A DNA stretch of 64,000 bases from Heliocidaris erythrogramma (GCA_025617745.1 CM046866.1:15817725-15881724), one strand, 5' to 3'; shown: positions 22,975 through 35,028, numbered from the stretch's first letter. Notes: generated by a model not told the origin, from the sequence alone. A program made the numbers and translations.

Positions 22975-24033
22975 AACTATGCTGCTTAATAGTTTCCACT
23001 TTTATGTTCTTTTAGTCAAATCAACATTTTGCCTTTTCTCCTCCACAGGGAAGTGAAGATGAAATCATATGTAAAGGCATAATTATAGTTCACAGTTTTT
23101 GTGTCGTTACAATCAGAAAAAAATGACTTAAGTTAATTAAATTAAGATTTAACAAATAACATCCCGGAAAAAATAATATTCTCAACTTTTTTCCATGATT
23201 GAGATTCATAACTATTGTTCTTCCTTCCTGAGGAATTTTACCAATAGGTCAAGTTATTTATCTGTTTGAGGTTGTTTACTGCCATTGACTTATGTTTTTT
23301 TGGCAGTGTATTGGATAGGTACCTAAAAAATGTATCTCTGTGCAGTCCCACAATGATGCTTTAGATTTTAGCTTTCTGTTTAATGGTTCTAGTGAACATT
23401 TATGATCATGATATAGATGCATCTGGCACTTGATCCTGCTCCCAGTGTCAGTAAATGCTGATGTTAGTGGGCAATGGTAATGTAAAGCACATTCGACAGA
23501 CCTTTTTTTTAAGATCTAAGATGGCTGCCATATATTATGGAAATTTGAAAATATCTACAGCAGCATTGAGGTTAATATATTATACATTATGCTCTGTAAA
23601 ACAAAAGTAGTGTTCTTGGAGGCAGAGATTCATTTTGTACTATCGTTTGACTTCGTAGCTGTCATCATGTTAGTAGAAGTTGTGGAACCAACATTAGAAA
23701 AAGATGTTAAAAGTTGTTTTACTTCCACTTGTTTCAACCATGTTTTAAAGTGTTTTAACATTAAAAATGAAGAGTTTATTCCCATTATGTTTGATATGCC
23801 TTCATCCAGCAGATAAGTAATTGGGTAAATCTGAAAATAGCTCTTTAAAAAAAAGCACCCAACTTTTCAAGTTATCCAAGTAAAGTGAGTAAACTTGGTA
23901 TATTTACATAGAACAGATTTGTTTCATATATCAATAGGTAATCCCATTTTTACAATCAGACATTGCAAAATGTATAGTTCTCTCTGTATGAATGCCTCAC
24001 AACTTTGTGATGGCGAAATCAAGGATTTCTTTG

Positions 24034-24040
<7 letters not shown>

Positions 24041-24069
<29 letters not shown>

Positions 24070-24870
24070 ATTGCGACCGCTATTTGTCCGTCGTCCCGTA
24101 AACTTTTTACATTTTCATCTTCTTCTCAAAAACGCATGATCGGATTTTAACCAAACTTGGTGTGAATCATCCTTAGGAGTAGGGGATCCAAAGTTGCTAA
24201 AATGGTACCTGTGGCCCCCAGGGGGAGGGCCCCAAATGGTAAAAACTATGTAAATTTCAAACATCTTCTTCTACAGATCAAGAAGTAGCACAGTCTTGGT
24301 ATTGTGTTTGTATATACCTCTATATATGAAGAATAAAAGTTGTTCATGACATATCTCTGGGTGGCCCCATAGGGGCTCTGTAGGGGATATCGTGCTGGAG
24401 GGGGCACTACCAGGGGAAATATGCATTTTATTGTTATCCTTCAAAAGGCATGATCAGATTTTAATTGTACTTAATCATAAAATACTTAAAATCATCCTTA
24501 GGAGCAGCTAGGCGATCCAAAGTTGCTAAAACGGTACGTGTTGTCCAACGGGGGGCCCAGGGGGAGGGCCCCCAATGGTAAAAATGGTGTAAATTTCAAA
24601 CATCTTCTTTCCAGATCCAGAAGTAGCACAGTCTTTGTATTTTGTTTATAGATTTACCTCTATATATGGAGAATGAAAATTGTCCATGGTACATGTGGTC
24701 CCCAGGGGGGCCCAATGGGAGGGCCTAAAATGGTAAAAACTCTGTAAATTTCAAACATCTTCTGCTACAGATCCAGAAATAGCACAGTCTTGGTATTTTG
24801 TTTGTAGATGCGACAGATCAGAATTGATCGACCTCAGGTGAGCGTCGTGCCCCCGGGGGCTCTTGTTTAC
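24041..24870 (+). mobile_element. Non-autonomous interspersed repeat with TCACCTGAGC...GGTGAGCG ends
   Basis: Begins CTCACCTGAGCCGAAGGCTC and ends with CAGGTGAGCGTCGTGCCCCC followed by GGGGGCTCTTGTTT. This end pair is widespread in marine invertebrate genomes (from memory, in molluscs and echinoderms). The interior holds about three imperfect tandem units carrying GATCCAAAGTTGCTAAAA, GTAAATTTCAAACATCTTCT and AGAAGTAGCACAGTCTT. No coding capacity. Confidence 0.7.
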
Positions 24871-27597
24871 ATTGTGAATCTGAAGCCGAAATTTGGTCCG
24901 ATTTATTATGAAAGTCTAAGATATTTTATTTGCTGTTTTTAAGTTCAAAGTACTTGAACAAGTGAGTTTCATTGTTATGAAGACCGAAAACAAAAAAAAA
25001 ATCGCAAATTTTTTGCTAGTTTAAAATTCTTTCGTGAATCTTTCATGAGACAATTTCAGTAAAGTTCCCAAGTCTAATTTCAAATCTAATCAAAATGTTT
25101 CATTTTTTTATAATCATGAGGTGTGCTGACTTTGCCAAAATGATGTATCTACTAATTCTACTTCAATTTTTTTTTGTCATTTATTCTCTAAGATGTTAAT
25201 TCGGGTACTTGGATTTATTGTATTGTTTGTTATTACTTATTTTCCTGTTGTGAGGTTTTGTTTATTTCTGGGTTTTTGTTGTTGTTTTTGTTATAGTCAA
25301 CACATATGCTGTTCATCTTGCCAACACTCCTGTCATTCATGTCAAATCAGGTTCATGTAGTAAGTTCAAATAGGTGGATGTTAATGTTTCTACAGTGTAA
25401 ATACACTTCCTCCAGTTGTGATCTTATAGGTCCTTATGTCAAACTGTTGTTTCATACGTAGATATCTAATTGTTAAGGAGAATATTACCAACAAACTTGT
25501 TTAATTTTTCAGATAAATGCCTTTTGAGTCTATTTGTCTTATTGTTTGAAATCTAATACACTGTACTAGGGTTGCAGACTTAAAAAGAAAATACTTTACA
25601 CAAGAATGAGAATGAGACCCTGGGGAATAATCAACGTTGAGAGAAGAAAGAAAGAAAAAAAAAAGGAAAGAAAGGGGGAAGACCCCCCACCCCACAGCTC
25701 TCCCGGTCCACCACAACTGATCCCGATGGAAACCCCCCCCCCCCCCCCCCCGAACCACCACCACCAAAGCTGATTCCTCCCCAGGGCCTCATTTCCTCAA
25801 GTGAATCCCAATTAAGTGGTTGAAAGTTAAGGAGAAGAAAGATAGCACAAAAAGAAGGAAATGAGAGAAGGGGTGAGAGAGAAAGAAAGGGAGGAGGAGA
25901 GAAAAGGAGCTCGGGAGAAGGGGAGTAACTTTCAAGCACAATGAAAAAAAACCCCAATACAAATATAAAGTACTCTCAATTAACATAATTGGAACTAAGC
26001 ACACAGTGATAGGATCAAAGAAGGAAGAGGAAAGGGGAAAGAGGGGGAAAATAATACTTTCTGTACAGTGTGAGAGTACACAAAACTAAATAAATTTGCA
26101 TGTATTATTGCAGTGAAACCCAGATACAAGTAATGATAACGTGAAAGGAGTGGAATCTTAAACAAGTTTCAAAGTAGTTTTCATCTCCATTGCCTGTGGT
26201 ATGAAGCAATTTTGTTATCTGGTATGGAGGTATTTGGTATCTGGAAGTACTGTATGTCAAAGTAAAAGCACCTCTCAAATTTTAGTAGTCCTTGTGTAAT
26301 TATCAAAAGCAGTAAAAAATTTTGTAACAGGCACCTATTATTTAAAGGAAAGTAGGGGTGGCAATTAATAAGGGGAACTTCCTCAGGTGAAAAGGGCACA
26401 CTCCTGCCTCTCCCCTCCCCCCCCCCCCAAAAAAAAAAAAACGAAAAATAGCTAGACGTGACTTCACGGAGACGAATACAGTGATCCGCAGCATCCGACA
26501 GCGATCTTATGATGATGATCATCATCTTCTTAATTGGGGAATCCTTGATCATGACTGTATATTTAGAAAATTGCGTGTTGGTATAAAACTCAATCCATGA
26601 CCCGAGCCGTTTGAAAGGAAAATTTCACCTTTAAATTTACATTTAAATTTACATTTAATTTCCCATTACCATAATCAAGATTGGGTTGTATGATTTGATC
26701 GTCTCCTGAATGAAAAAAAAAATGGTTGTCAAATTTGCGAAAGAACAATAATATTAAAAATCATATTCAACTTTGGGAGCAAATTGAGCGAGGACAACCG
26801 AGATACAACCAAAAGAACATTGTCAAGACACAAATTAAAAGGAATTGACCTTCCATAGCCATAACACGTAAAACGAAAATTTCTGAGATGTAGCCTTTAA
26901 TCGTATTTTTTAACTATGATCCCGTCATTTAATTGAAAAAAATGGTTGGCACTCTTACGACAGAAAATCGTCTCAGCTTACAACATACTGAAATTGGGGA
27001 GAAAATCGACCACGAATTACCGAGATAGACTAAAAGAATGTGCAAACAGTGACGTCATAGATGCACGAATGGCGAGTTTCGGTAGGTTTTTCAAATGGAA
27101 AGGGGGATTGTATTTTTCTCGCTTTATGTTACACAAGTCTTTTCCGTGAGGTCGGGAAATGTAATTACTGGGGTTGGCATGAACTCTTTTTGCAATATCA
27201 CGAAATATTATTCATGTTTAGTATCTTTGCATGGCTACTTTAAGGTCCCATGTGTTTTGTTTGTTTGTTTCTAATCCAAACCTGATTAAGTTAAGCTCAA
27301 AGTGGTTCTGATGATGATTGGCCTATTTTCTCAAGGAGAATTATTTTCTTTCCAATGATAAGGCCTAACAAAAGTATCAATTATATAAACCATGTTGCAT
27401 GATGGGCATTATGCTTTTCCGTTTTGTTTTTGTGTTTTTTATACTAATTTTACAAATTTGACCAATAATGCAACGTGTATAAACAAGAAGAATTCAGAAT
27501 TATTAACACTCGAATTGTATATAGGTAGCTAACTCCAGGGAGCTCCCCCGCGAAGCTCCCTTGAGTTAATAGGTAGCTAGATTAGCAAATACCTTAA

Positions 27598-28480
27598 AGG
27601 AGAATTAACCTCAAACAATAAAGACGATAGTGTTGAAAGGTGTTATTTATTCCTACTTGTTAGACTATATGGCTTCGCGTCAAAATATACGAGATCGATA
27701 CGAATCAAGATTTTCTGAGCAAAATTTATCATCTGCTAGCAGCCCCCATTTTCATGGGGGCTGCCATTTTTTTATGTGTACAAGAAGATTTTCTTAATCC
27801 AAATGCCCAATTGCCTTTTTCAAAATTAAAAACCCATTTGAGATTAAAAATATAGAATAGATATGTCAATTTATTTTTAAACTGAAGATTTCCTTATATA
27901 TTTCTGTTGAAAATCGATATTCGCTTAATATAAATCTATTTTCTAGATACTGTGACGCAATGGACGGAGCAAATTAATTCAAATTTTATGGATGCTTCTT
28001 CCCTGAGCATCTATAGCAGCAAACTATGCATTCACCTGCTTTCGGATAATGGGACTTGAAAAGTCAGAATGCATGCTGCATACTGCTCTGTTTGGCAAAC
28101 CCAAGAAAATAGATTTTTGTTAAGCAAAACCAGACAATTTAAAAGTATCATTATAAAGATTTAATTTTTATAAATCATGTAAACACCCACTTTATATTTT
28201 TCGTCACATATGGGATTTTAGGTAATGAAGAAAAGCAATTTAGGTCTTGGATTCAAAATATCTTCCTGACCGGAACATTTCTCAATGGTTCATGTACAAA
28301 TCCAAATCAGCAAGAAAATGGCAACCCCCATGTAAATGAGTAGGAGACGATACCGGGTGTTGGAATATCTTTATTTATACCCTTTTCTGATATCTTATTA
28401 GAAAATGATTTAGGCCAATAAGTAGGAATATATTACACCTTTCAATATAAGTAAATTTGTACTCAGGGGTTAATTCTCCT
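27598..28480. mobile_element. TTAA-flanked MITE, family B copy 1
   Basis: TTAA then AGGAGAATTAACCTC at the left; GGGGTTAATTCTCCT then TTAA at the right. It contains CTGCTAGCAGCCCCCATT and GGGGGCTGCCATT segments shared with copy 2 (28763-29405). Nested inside the large transposon. Confidence 0.8.
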
Positions 28481-28762
28481 TTAAGAAAAACAAAACGGCT
28501 TAATACAAAGGCCTAACGTTTTGAGTGAACACTTGGAAACTAAAAAAAAAAACACTTTTCTCCAGAGGGCAATCATTCGAAAGTTCTTGTATAATTTACG
28601 TATCAATCTTCATTCTGAATGATATAATCTCGTTACATAAAGTGGCAATATCACGGTCATATTGCCACTTTATAACAAAAAGTTTATAACAAATAAAGAA
28701 CAAGCTTACTGTAAAATCAGATGATATTTATTTCGATATAATATTATTATGTTGATATTTAA

Positions 28763-29405
28763 AGGGAAATTAACCTCAGCGTATGAATTAGCTTATTTTG
28801 AATGGTGTAGTATATGCCTCTTATTTGATACATGCAATGTATCAAAACACAGGATATAGATATAAATCACTATTTTCCAGCCAAGTTATCGTCTGCTAGC
28901 AATAATAAGGGGGCTGCCATTACTTTATGTGTACACGAACATATTTTTCATCCCAAGTAAAATTTCCTTCATCGTTAACTTGTAATTGATTTTTAGAGGA
29001 CAAATATATATTAGATAAAGTCACATATTCTGAAATGTAAGTTTAGTTTTATATATTTTTTAAAAGGTCTTAATTTGTTCATAAAAAATATACTTCATAA
29101 AAAATATACGTCAAGGACGGAGAATTGACGTCAAGGACGGAGACAATCCTAACAATACCAAAACAAAGCGAGGAATCTGCTTTACAGGATGGCTATTAGA
29201 ACTCATGGGTCGTCAATTATCTAGGCCCATGGCCAATAACAATCGTAATACAATCAGAACAAAGCGACGTATCTGTTGTAAAGGTAGGCTATTATCAATG
29301 CATATGGTACCTAATGATCCGTGTCATGCACAAAATGGCAGCCTCCATGGAAAGACGTAGCAGACAATAGGTGCATCTAGAATATCACGTGGGGTTACTT
29401 GTCCT
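28763..29405. mobile_element. TTAA-flanked MITE, family B copy 2 (diverged)
   Basis: TTAA plus AGGGAAATTAACCTC at the left and GGGGTTACTTGTCCT plus TTAA at the right. It shares CGTCTGCTAGCAATAATAAG and GGGGGCTGCCATTACTTTAT with copy 1 but is shorter and more diverged. Confidence 0.75.
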
Positions 29406-29622
29406 TTAATCACCCTTCTGGATATGTATGTAATACTCAAAATCAACACAAGTCGACTCGTCCACATTCAGTAAGGTGGAACATCGTAAATTATTGAGGA
29501 ACTAAACATATTGACAGTTTTTCAAAATCAGGCTGAAGTCTCTGATCTCAAGTTCTCAACCATGCCAAATTTCTCTACTATTGTGAATTTAATATACGTT
29601 CTTAATAGAAAGCAACAGCATT

Positions 29623-32600
29623 TTAATCAAAAATGTCGATCAGACAAAGTAGCATTTGTGTGGCTTCTTCGGGGGAATTTGGCATCGCAAAGTGATCCAC
29701 ATTGTTTCCAATGAGTTCCGAAAGTCCACCAGCTAAGGCTGGGGAGCATCCATACTTGGGAGGCTCATCGCAATAGATGCGTTTTACCTCCTCAATATTG
29801 TCATCAGAAAATCGCAACGGAAATTTATAGTCCCTTGATCCGTATACTTCTGGTAGGAAATAGAGTACGTCGGGTTTTCCACTTGGGCATTCAAGGTTTC
29901 TTTGACTGCGAATTCGATGTTGATTCCACATTTCGGCTGCACGAGTGAAGTCTCTCTGAATTAAGTCAGTAAAACAGAATCTAATACATTCAATGTGAAC
30001 GTCGTTAGATGTATCCACTAATCCACTGTCCCGAAGGTCTTTCATATAATTGACCCAAAAGCGAGAACAAAGGTTTTGGAAGTATGACCAAAAGGCCTCA
30101 ATACGCTGATTTGCCACGGATCTGCCATACAAGAAACTTCTTTCGCCGCTCATTTCATCACGGTCGTTGAATCTTAACGCTGTTTGAATGACTCTAAGCA
30201 CAGAGTTCTCTGTTCCCCTATCAGCACGGATGACTCTCGGTACTCCGTTAATTTTCTGCACGTACTCCAAAAAGAATTGCGCTACGTATCTGGGATTTTT
30301 ATTGCTGCGACCCACTTTCATCCACAAAAGTCTTCTGGAGAATCCATCTATTGCAGCATGGACTGATACCCCGTAAGGTTTTAATTTGTCCCATCCGTCG
30401 ACATGAATCAAGTAATTCGGACCTTTATTGGAGTATTGGCGACGTCGAAATGCTCTGACAGATCTCGCATCCACTCTTTCAGGCTCTAAAACTCGAAGAA
30501 TTATTCTCACAGTTTCTTGTGATACGTGTAAGTGGTAACGTGTGGTTAACACCCGCCACATAAAACGGTAACCCATCGAACCACCTGAAGCATTCATAAC
30601 ACGTTGTACAGCATCAACCACATCTTCTAACGGTGACTGCTCCCGACGTCGAAGTCTCAACCGTCTCAAAACACGCCGTAATTGACGAAGACTTATTATT
30701 ATACTATGCCTTAAATACAAAAACCCGATGATTTCTGCTGCAATGTATCCATCCTGGAAATAATGTTCTATTAACTCGTCTCTGGTAAATACAGCGGCAT
30801 GTCGTCCCAGTTCAGCTGCAGTATACAATGCTGGAGCGGATACACATGGAATTGAGATGGTCAAGAACACAAGTACCTAAAAAGTGGGAGAAAGAAAGGC
30901 AGACACTGAGAAAGGGAAAGCGAATAATTATTAGTGTGACATAATTTTTCATTATAATATTCCCCCAAATCCTGAAAAAAGCATGTGTTTTATAATTATA
31001 TTGTAATTAATTGATATATGTCAAGCAAGCAAATAGTCCGCATTGTCCATATATAATAATGCTTTTCAACCATGGGGGCACAGCCGGGGGGGGGGGGGGC
31101 AATATATATTTTTTAGTAGGATGGCGAGGGAATGGCTGCGTGCCATGGAAGGGTTAGGGTTAGGGCTAGGGTTGGGGTTATACTATAGGGTTAGGTAGGG
31201 ATCAAAGTTCCATGTGTGTTGTCTATTTCGAAGTCATCATCCTATACTCGATCTTCCATCCTACTAAAAATAATTCACCGCCGGGGGGGGGGGGGGGTGG
31301 TTATGTCTCAGTGGTGCCTGTACATCATCCGCGTACAATCACTTTCTGAAAAGCACCCTATAAACGGGGATTAAAGTAGGAGTAGTTTTAATACACTGAA
31401 CATAAAAACATGTTACTATCTCTGATTTTCATACCCCTAACAAAAATTTTAGCCAAGGATTGCCTCTGAATTTGATACCCTTACCGAGATACGCGGGTTC
31501 TCTGCCTGGCGCTGAAAAAAAAAATACAATTTTCCCCGTTTTCGTGTACGTGGATCATGTGCAGGCCTCAATGACAATAAGAATGAGACATGTACATGTG
31601 CTTAAAATAACACAAATTCCCACTTTAACGCCTCCCAAAATATACTTCTATGTATACTTTAAAGCATAGAAAGCAACAGGCCTGTTCATAGACCGTCAAC
31701 GCCAAAATATTGAATATTAAAGGACCTATGCAATGCATATGCATATTGACTTGTGTTGATTTATAATAACCTGATCATCACTCTAATGTGGCCAAAAGAA
31801 TATATAAATACGTGCCATATATTTCATAATAATCTTTCTGCCATTTTTCGTCAGAATGCTTGGAAACGCCCATAAAAATCTCCCAAACCAAGATTCTGTC
31901 AGTGACATCATCTGTCAATCACTGCTTACTTACTAATGCAATTGACAAAAGACACTGGAATGCGCCTTCCCCAAAGATGGGCATCCTTCTACAATAGCGT
32001 TGCATGCTTGTACATAACACCAACCCAAATACTTTCGCTAGGAAAGTTCTAATACATGGACAACAATGGAAAGGCACCAAGTGGTCATGGTATGGAAACC
32101 ATGCAAGTTATGTTCAGTTTAGGGGAAGGTGCATTCCAGTACTTTTGCCAATTGCATTGGCAATTAAGCAGTGATGGCAGTGGTTGACAGATGATGTCAC
32201 TGACAGAATCTTGGTTTGGGAGCTTTTTTGTGGGCGTTTCCAAGCATTGTGAAGAAAAATGGCAGAAAACTTATTATAAAATATAAGGCACGTACAGTGG
32301 CGGATCTAGCCGGGTATCATACAATACCATTTCGGGGGCACAATTGTTTGTGCACAATGGTGTGCCCCTCCAATGTATTGTGTCTAATCTGGCTAGATCC
32401 GCCAGTGACGTACATGCATTTAGATATTCTTTTGGCCACATAAGTGATGATCGGGGTATTATGAATCAACACAAGTCAATATGCATAAGCATTGCATAGG
32501 TCCTTTAATTTTTTGAATGACCCAAGACCTATTTTGTACGCTTTGGCCTCAATCTAACCAACGCGGCCACCGTGACGGGTACCTCACTGGCACTGTGCGA

Positions 32601-33210
32601 CCCCTTTCAGATACCCGCCACGGTGGCCGTTGTTCCACTGCAGAATACTTTTACGATTGTCGAATGTTTTCAATCCACATTGCTGTTATTAAAAGACCAA
32701 GGTCCTCAATTTGTGCTGTAACTTTGTGGAGTTGTAAAGGTTTTTTTTTATATAAATAGATGCACCAATAGACAACATTTTACATGCAGTAGGCTACTTT
32801 AATAGCACATACTAAGAAAATAGAAATCGATGACCTCAGTCTATATTTAGCCTTTCGGTGCCCATTGAAATAATGGCAAGCATGCATGTGACCAATTATG
32901 CCAAAGTTTCAACTAATTACTGTATATTACTGTTTACTAATTTCTAACTTTCTAGTGTTCAATGGTAATCGAATAATCCCTAAACCTGTTAGTATCACTA
33001 GAAATTTGATTCTAAAGATGGGTTTATTCTAGACCCACGCGGCCACTTCCAAACAAAATCCGAGTAACCGACAAACCCCCTGCCCCCCGACCCATAAATC
33101 ACAACTTTCTAAAATCACTGTTTCAAAGAGGATATTGTTTTAGCATTAAAAAATGTACAAAATTTTAAATAATTTCTTACCCAGAGAACGAAGACTAAAT
33201 CCATGACCAT
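29623..33210 (-). CDS. DDE integrase-core transposase of the large transposon, two exons
   Basis: Exon 1 is 33210-33181 (10 codons, donor TGG|GTAAGA); exon 2 is 30876-29623 (417 codons plus stop, acceptor CCACTTTTTAG); phase 0; 427 aa. The catalytic core resembles retroviral/IS3-type integrases: IHVDG (D170), VIRADRGTEN (D229) and SVANQRIEAFW (E270), a D-58-D-40-E spacing. AAIDGFSRRLLW after the first Asp is also typical. Residues about 42-90 are predicted helical and very basic (RRVLRRLRLRRR), probably a helix-turn-helix DNA-binding region. This is the integrase-core family found in many copies in fish, cnidarian and echinoderm genomes. The reading frame is intact, so the element could be active. 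Oddity: the spliced N-terminus (MVMDLVFVLW joined to VLVFLTISIPCVSA) looks like a signal peptide, so the true start may lie downstream. The gene begins only about 75 bp inside the right TIR. The 2.3-kb intron contains a MITE. Confidence 0.8.
31080..31300. mobile_element. Small foldback element with poly-G ends and telomere-like core
   Basis: The left arm ends TTTTTAGTAGGATGG (31109-31123) and the right arm has CCATCCTACTAAAAA (31256-31270). Both are bordered by poly-G runs, and GGGTTAGGGTTAGGGCTAGG lies between them. Confidence 0.5.
31721..32504. mobile_element. TTAA-flanked foldback MITE, family C, with long arms
   Basis: TTAA then AGGACCTATGCAATGCATAT at the left; the right end is GCATTGCATAGGTCCT then TTAA. 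The arms pair over several hundred bases: TTGACTTGTGTTGATTT, GGAAACGCCCA, AGATTCTGTCAGTGACATCA and CAATTGACAAAAG all recur inverted on the right. A 113-bp element is inserted in the right arm. Confidence 0.85.
32295..32407. mobile_element. 113-bp MITE nested in family C MITE
   Basis: Termini CAGTGGCGGATCTAGCC and, inverted, CACTGGCGGATCTAGCC, flanked by the direct repeat ACGTA (32290-32294, 32408-32412). The GGCGGATC terminus is shared with the fragment near 38172. Confidence 0.75.
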
Positions 33211-33247
33211 GATGACTGCACTTGACTGTAATTCTTAACGCCGACTC

Positions 33248-33253
33248 CACGTG
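33248..33253. promoter_or_regulatory. CACGTG E-box between right TIR and transposase start
   Basis: CACGTG about 40 bp upstream of the transposase exon 1 ATG. It mirrors the E-box at the left end (20097-20102). Functional meaning is inferred. Confidence 0.35.
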
Positions 33254-33283
33254 ATCGTATTTGTGTAGTCAGTGATATATTTG

Positions 33284-33987
33284 TAGAAGTCGACTTGGCA
33301 AGATAATATATCTCGCCATGACGACTTGTATTTTTGTTAAGTCGACTTGGTAAGATAATTTATGTCGCCATGTCGACTTATAATTTTTGGGAAGGCGACT
33401 TGGCAAGATAATATATCTCGCCATGACGACATAATTGTTTTGTTAAGTCGACTTGGTAAGATAATTTATGTCGCCATGTTGACTTACAATTTTTGGGAAG
33501 TCGACTTGGCAAGATAATATATCTCGCCATGACGACATAGTTTTTTTGTTAAGTCGACTTGCTAAGATAATTTATGTTGCCATGTTGACTTATAATTTTT
33601 GGGAAGTCGACTTGGCAAGATAATATATCTCGCCATGACGACATGTATTTTTGTTAAGTCGACTTGGTAAGATAATTTATGTCGCCATGTCGACTTATAA
33701 TTTTTGGGAAGTCGACTTGGCAAGATAATATATCTCGCCATGACGACATAATTTTTTTGTTAAGTCGACTTAGTAAGATAATTTATGTCGCCATGTCGAC
33801 TTATAATTTTTGGGAAGTTGACTTGGCAAGATAATTTATATCGCCATGTCGACTTATGAAAGTTATTAAGTCGACATGGTTAGATAAATATCTTTACAAG
33901 TCGACAAAATATGGATATTAAGTCGACTTGTCGAGATAAAATATCTCGACAAGTCGTCAAGTCGAATGGCACTTTAACGCTTCCGTA
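33284..33987 (-). repeat. Right terminal inverted repeat, array of a palindromic unit of about 106 bp
   Basis: The reverse complement of the left array. It has the same alternating half units (CAAGATAATATATCTCGCCA and GTAAGATAATTTATGTCGCC) with GTCGAC palindromes, ending in a unique terminal segment whose last bases are CACTTTAACGCTTCCGTA. It has slightly fewer units than the left side. Confidence 0.9.
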
Positions 33988-33993
33988 ATTACT
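33988..33993. repeat. Target-site duplication, right (ATTACT)
   Basis: Identical to 19295-19300 and directly abuts the right terminus of the large transposon. Confidence 0.85.
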
Positions 33994-34544
33994 GTACTGT
34001 CACCGTTTAGTATAGAGCTATACTACCCCAAGGAAATGCAACTAGAAGTGGAAAAGGCGCTATGTAAATGACGATACTATCAAAATAACAGATTAAAGAT
34101 TTATATCCTTACGATGGAGGTGGGTCAACATAATTTCGTTTACAATCATTTTGAAATTTCTCTTGATGACATTGCTCTCGAAACTGATTAAAATTTCCTG
34201 TTAACACTTTATTTTTGCATTTACGTCATGTCACTGTTCTTGGTGTTCATATCTATTTATGTTTCTTTTTATGTCAGATAGATATAACACTTGAATTGAA
34301 TTACATCCGTTTAGGTCCATCCTTAACACTGGGCATTCGGTTATTTTCATCGAATGCATCTTCGGACGTGCATCATCATACTAATTTGCGCAGTAAGAAC
34401 TGTCGAGGGTAAGCTAGATTAAAGCACTTGCTTTTTTGATGTGGAATAATAACCAATACTGTAGAGGAAAAAAAATACTTTTCAGTTTCTCTCTCCCTCT
34501 GTTTCTGTCGGTCTGTCTCTCTTTCTCCCTCTCTTTCCCCCTCT

Positions 34545-34565
34545 GTGTGTGTGTGTGTATGTATG

Positions 34566-34652
<87 letters not shown>

Positions 34653-34830
34653 AATTGTAAGGAAATAACATATACAACAGCTTTGGCAACTCTCGTGGAG
34701 ACATTTTTTCAACCTTTGCAAAAATTTCAAAAAGGGAGGACAGCTCTGGGGAACTTTGATTTAAGTTACGCAACCATTATTCTCTCATTTCCTTTCACAA
34801 AATTATATATATATTTATATATATATATAC

Positions 34831-34873
<43 letters not shown>

Positions 34874-35028
34874 CGACTAATGGGTACATTAGGAGGACAG
34901 TTTTTGTTCTTTTTCTTTGTTCAACTGTCGACCTAATGTACCAACTGTCGACCTAATGTAGGGGTCGCTATTATGACGGAATAAACTGCATTGTTAGGTG
35001 TCGACTTAATGTACCTGTTAGTCAAATA

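Larger units (their letters stand above)
22975..29622. other. Interior of the large transposon between its two genes
   Basis: No exon supported in this 6.6 kb. The first part is probably the 3' UTR of the RING gene. It contains an invertebrate repeat with CTCACCTGAGC ends (24041-24870), a GGAA-rich and poly-C stretch (25640-25930), a direct duplication (26704-26830 and 26922-27050, sharing AAAAAATGGTTG and CTTACGACAGAAAATCG/TTTGCGAAAGAACAATA-like words) and two TTAA-flanked MITEs. Confidence 0.5.
30877..33180. other. Transposase intron
   Basis: A 2.3-kb intron carrying a poly-G/ATCCTACTAAAAA inverted-repeat element (about 31080-31300), the TTAA-flanked MITE 31721-32504 and no other coding sequence. 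Confidence 0.55.
19301..33987. mobile_element. Giant (14.7 kb) TIR DNA transposon with integrase-like transposase and RING gene
   Basis: Boundaries are defined by matching inverted termini (TACAGAAGCGTTAAAGTGCC on the left; TACGGAAGCGTTAAAGTGCC read inward from the right) and a 6-bp target duplication ATTACT on both sides. The outer roughly 170 bp of the two terminal repeats differ at only about four positions, so the copy is fairly young. It encodes a DDE integrase-core protein (29623-33210, minus) and a RING-finger protein (20230-22974, plus); each reads inward from its repeat. The interior contains nested MITEs (24041-24870, 27598-28480, 28763-29405, 31721-32504). A 6-bp duplication and an IS3/retroviral-integrase-like transposase are, from memory, features of the eukaryotic IS3EU group, but I cannot confirm that assignment by search. 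Confidence 0.85.

Noticed and set aside
29511-30376. Plus-strand ORFs opposite the transposase
   Set aside because: Shadows of the 417-codon transposase exon.
34414-34880. ORFs with Ile-Tyr and Thr-His repeats
   Set aside because: They are (TA)n and (TG)n simple repeat on both strands.
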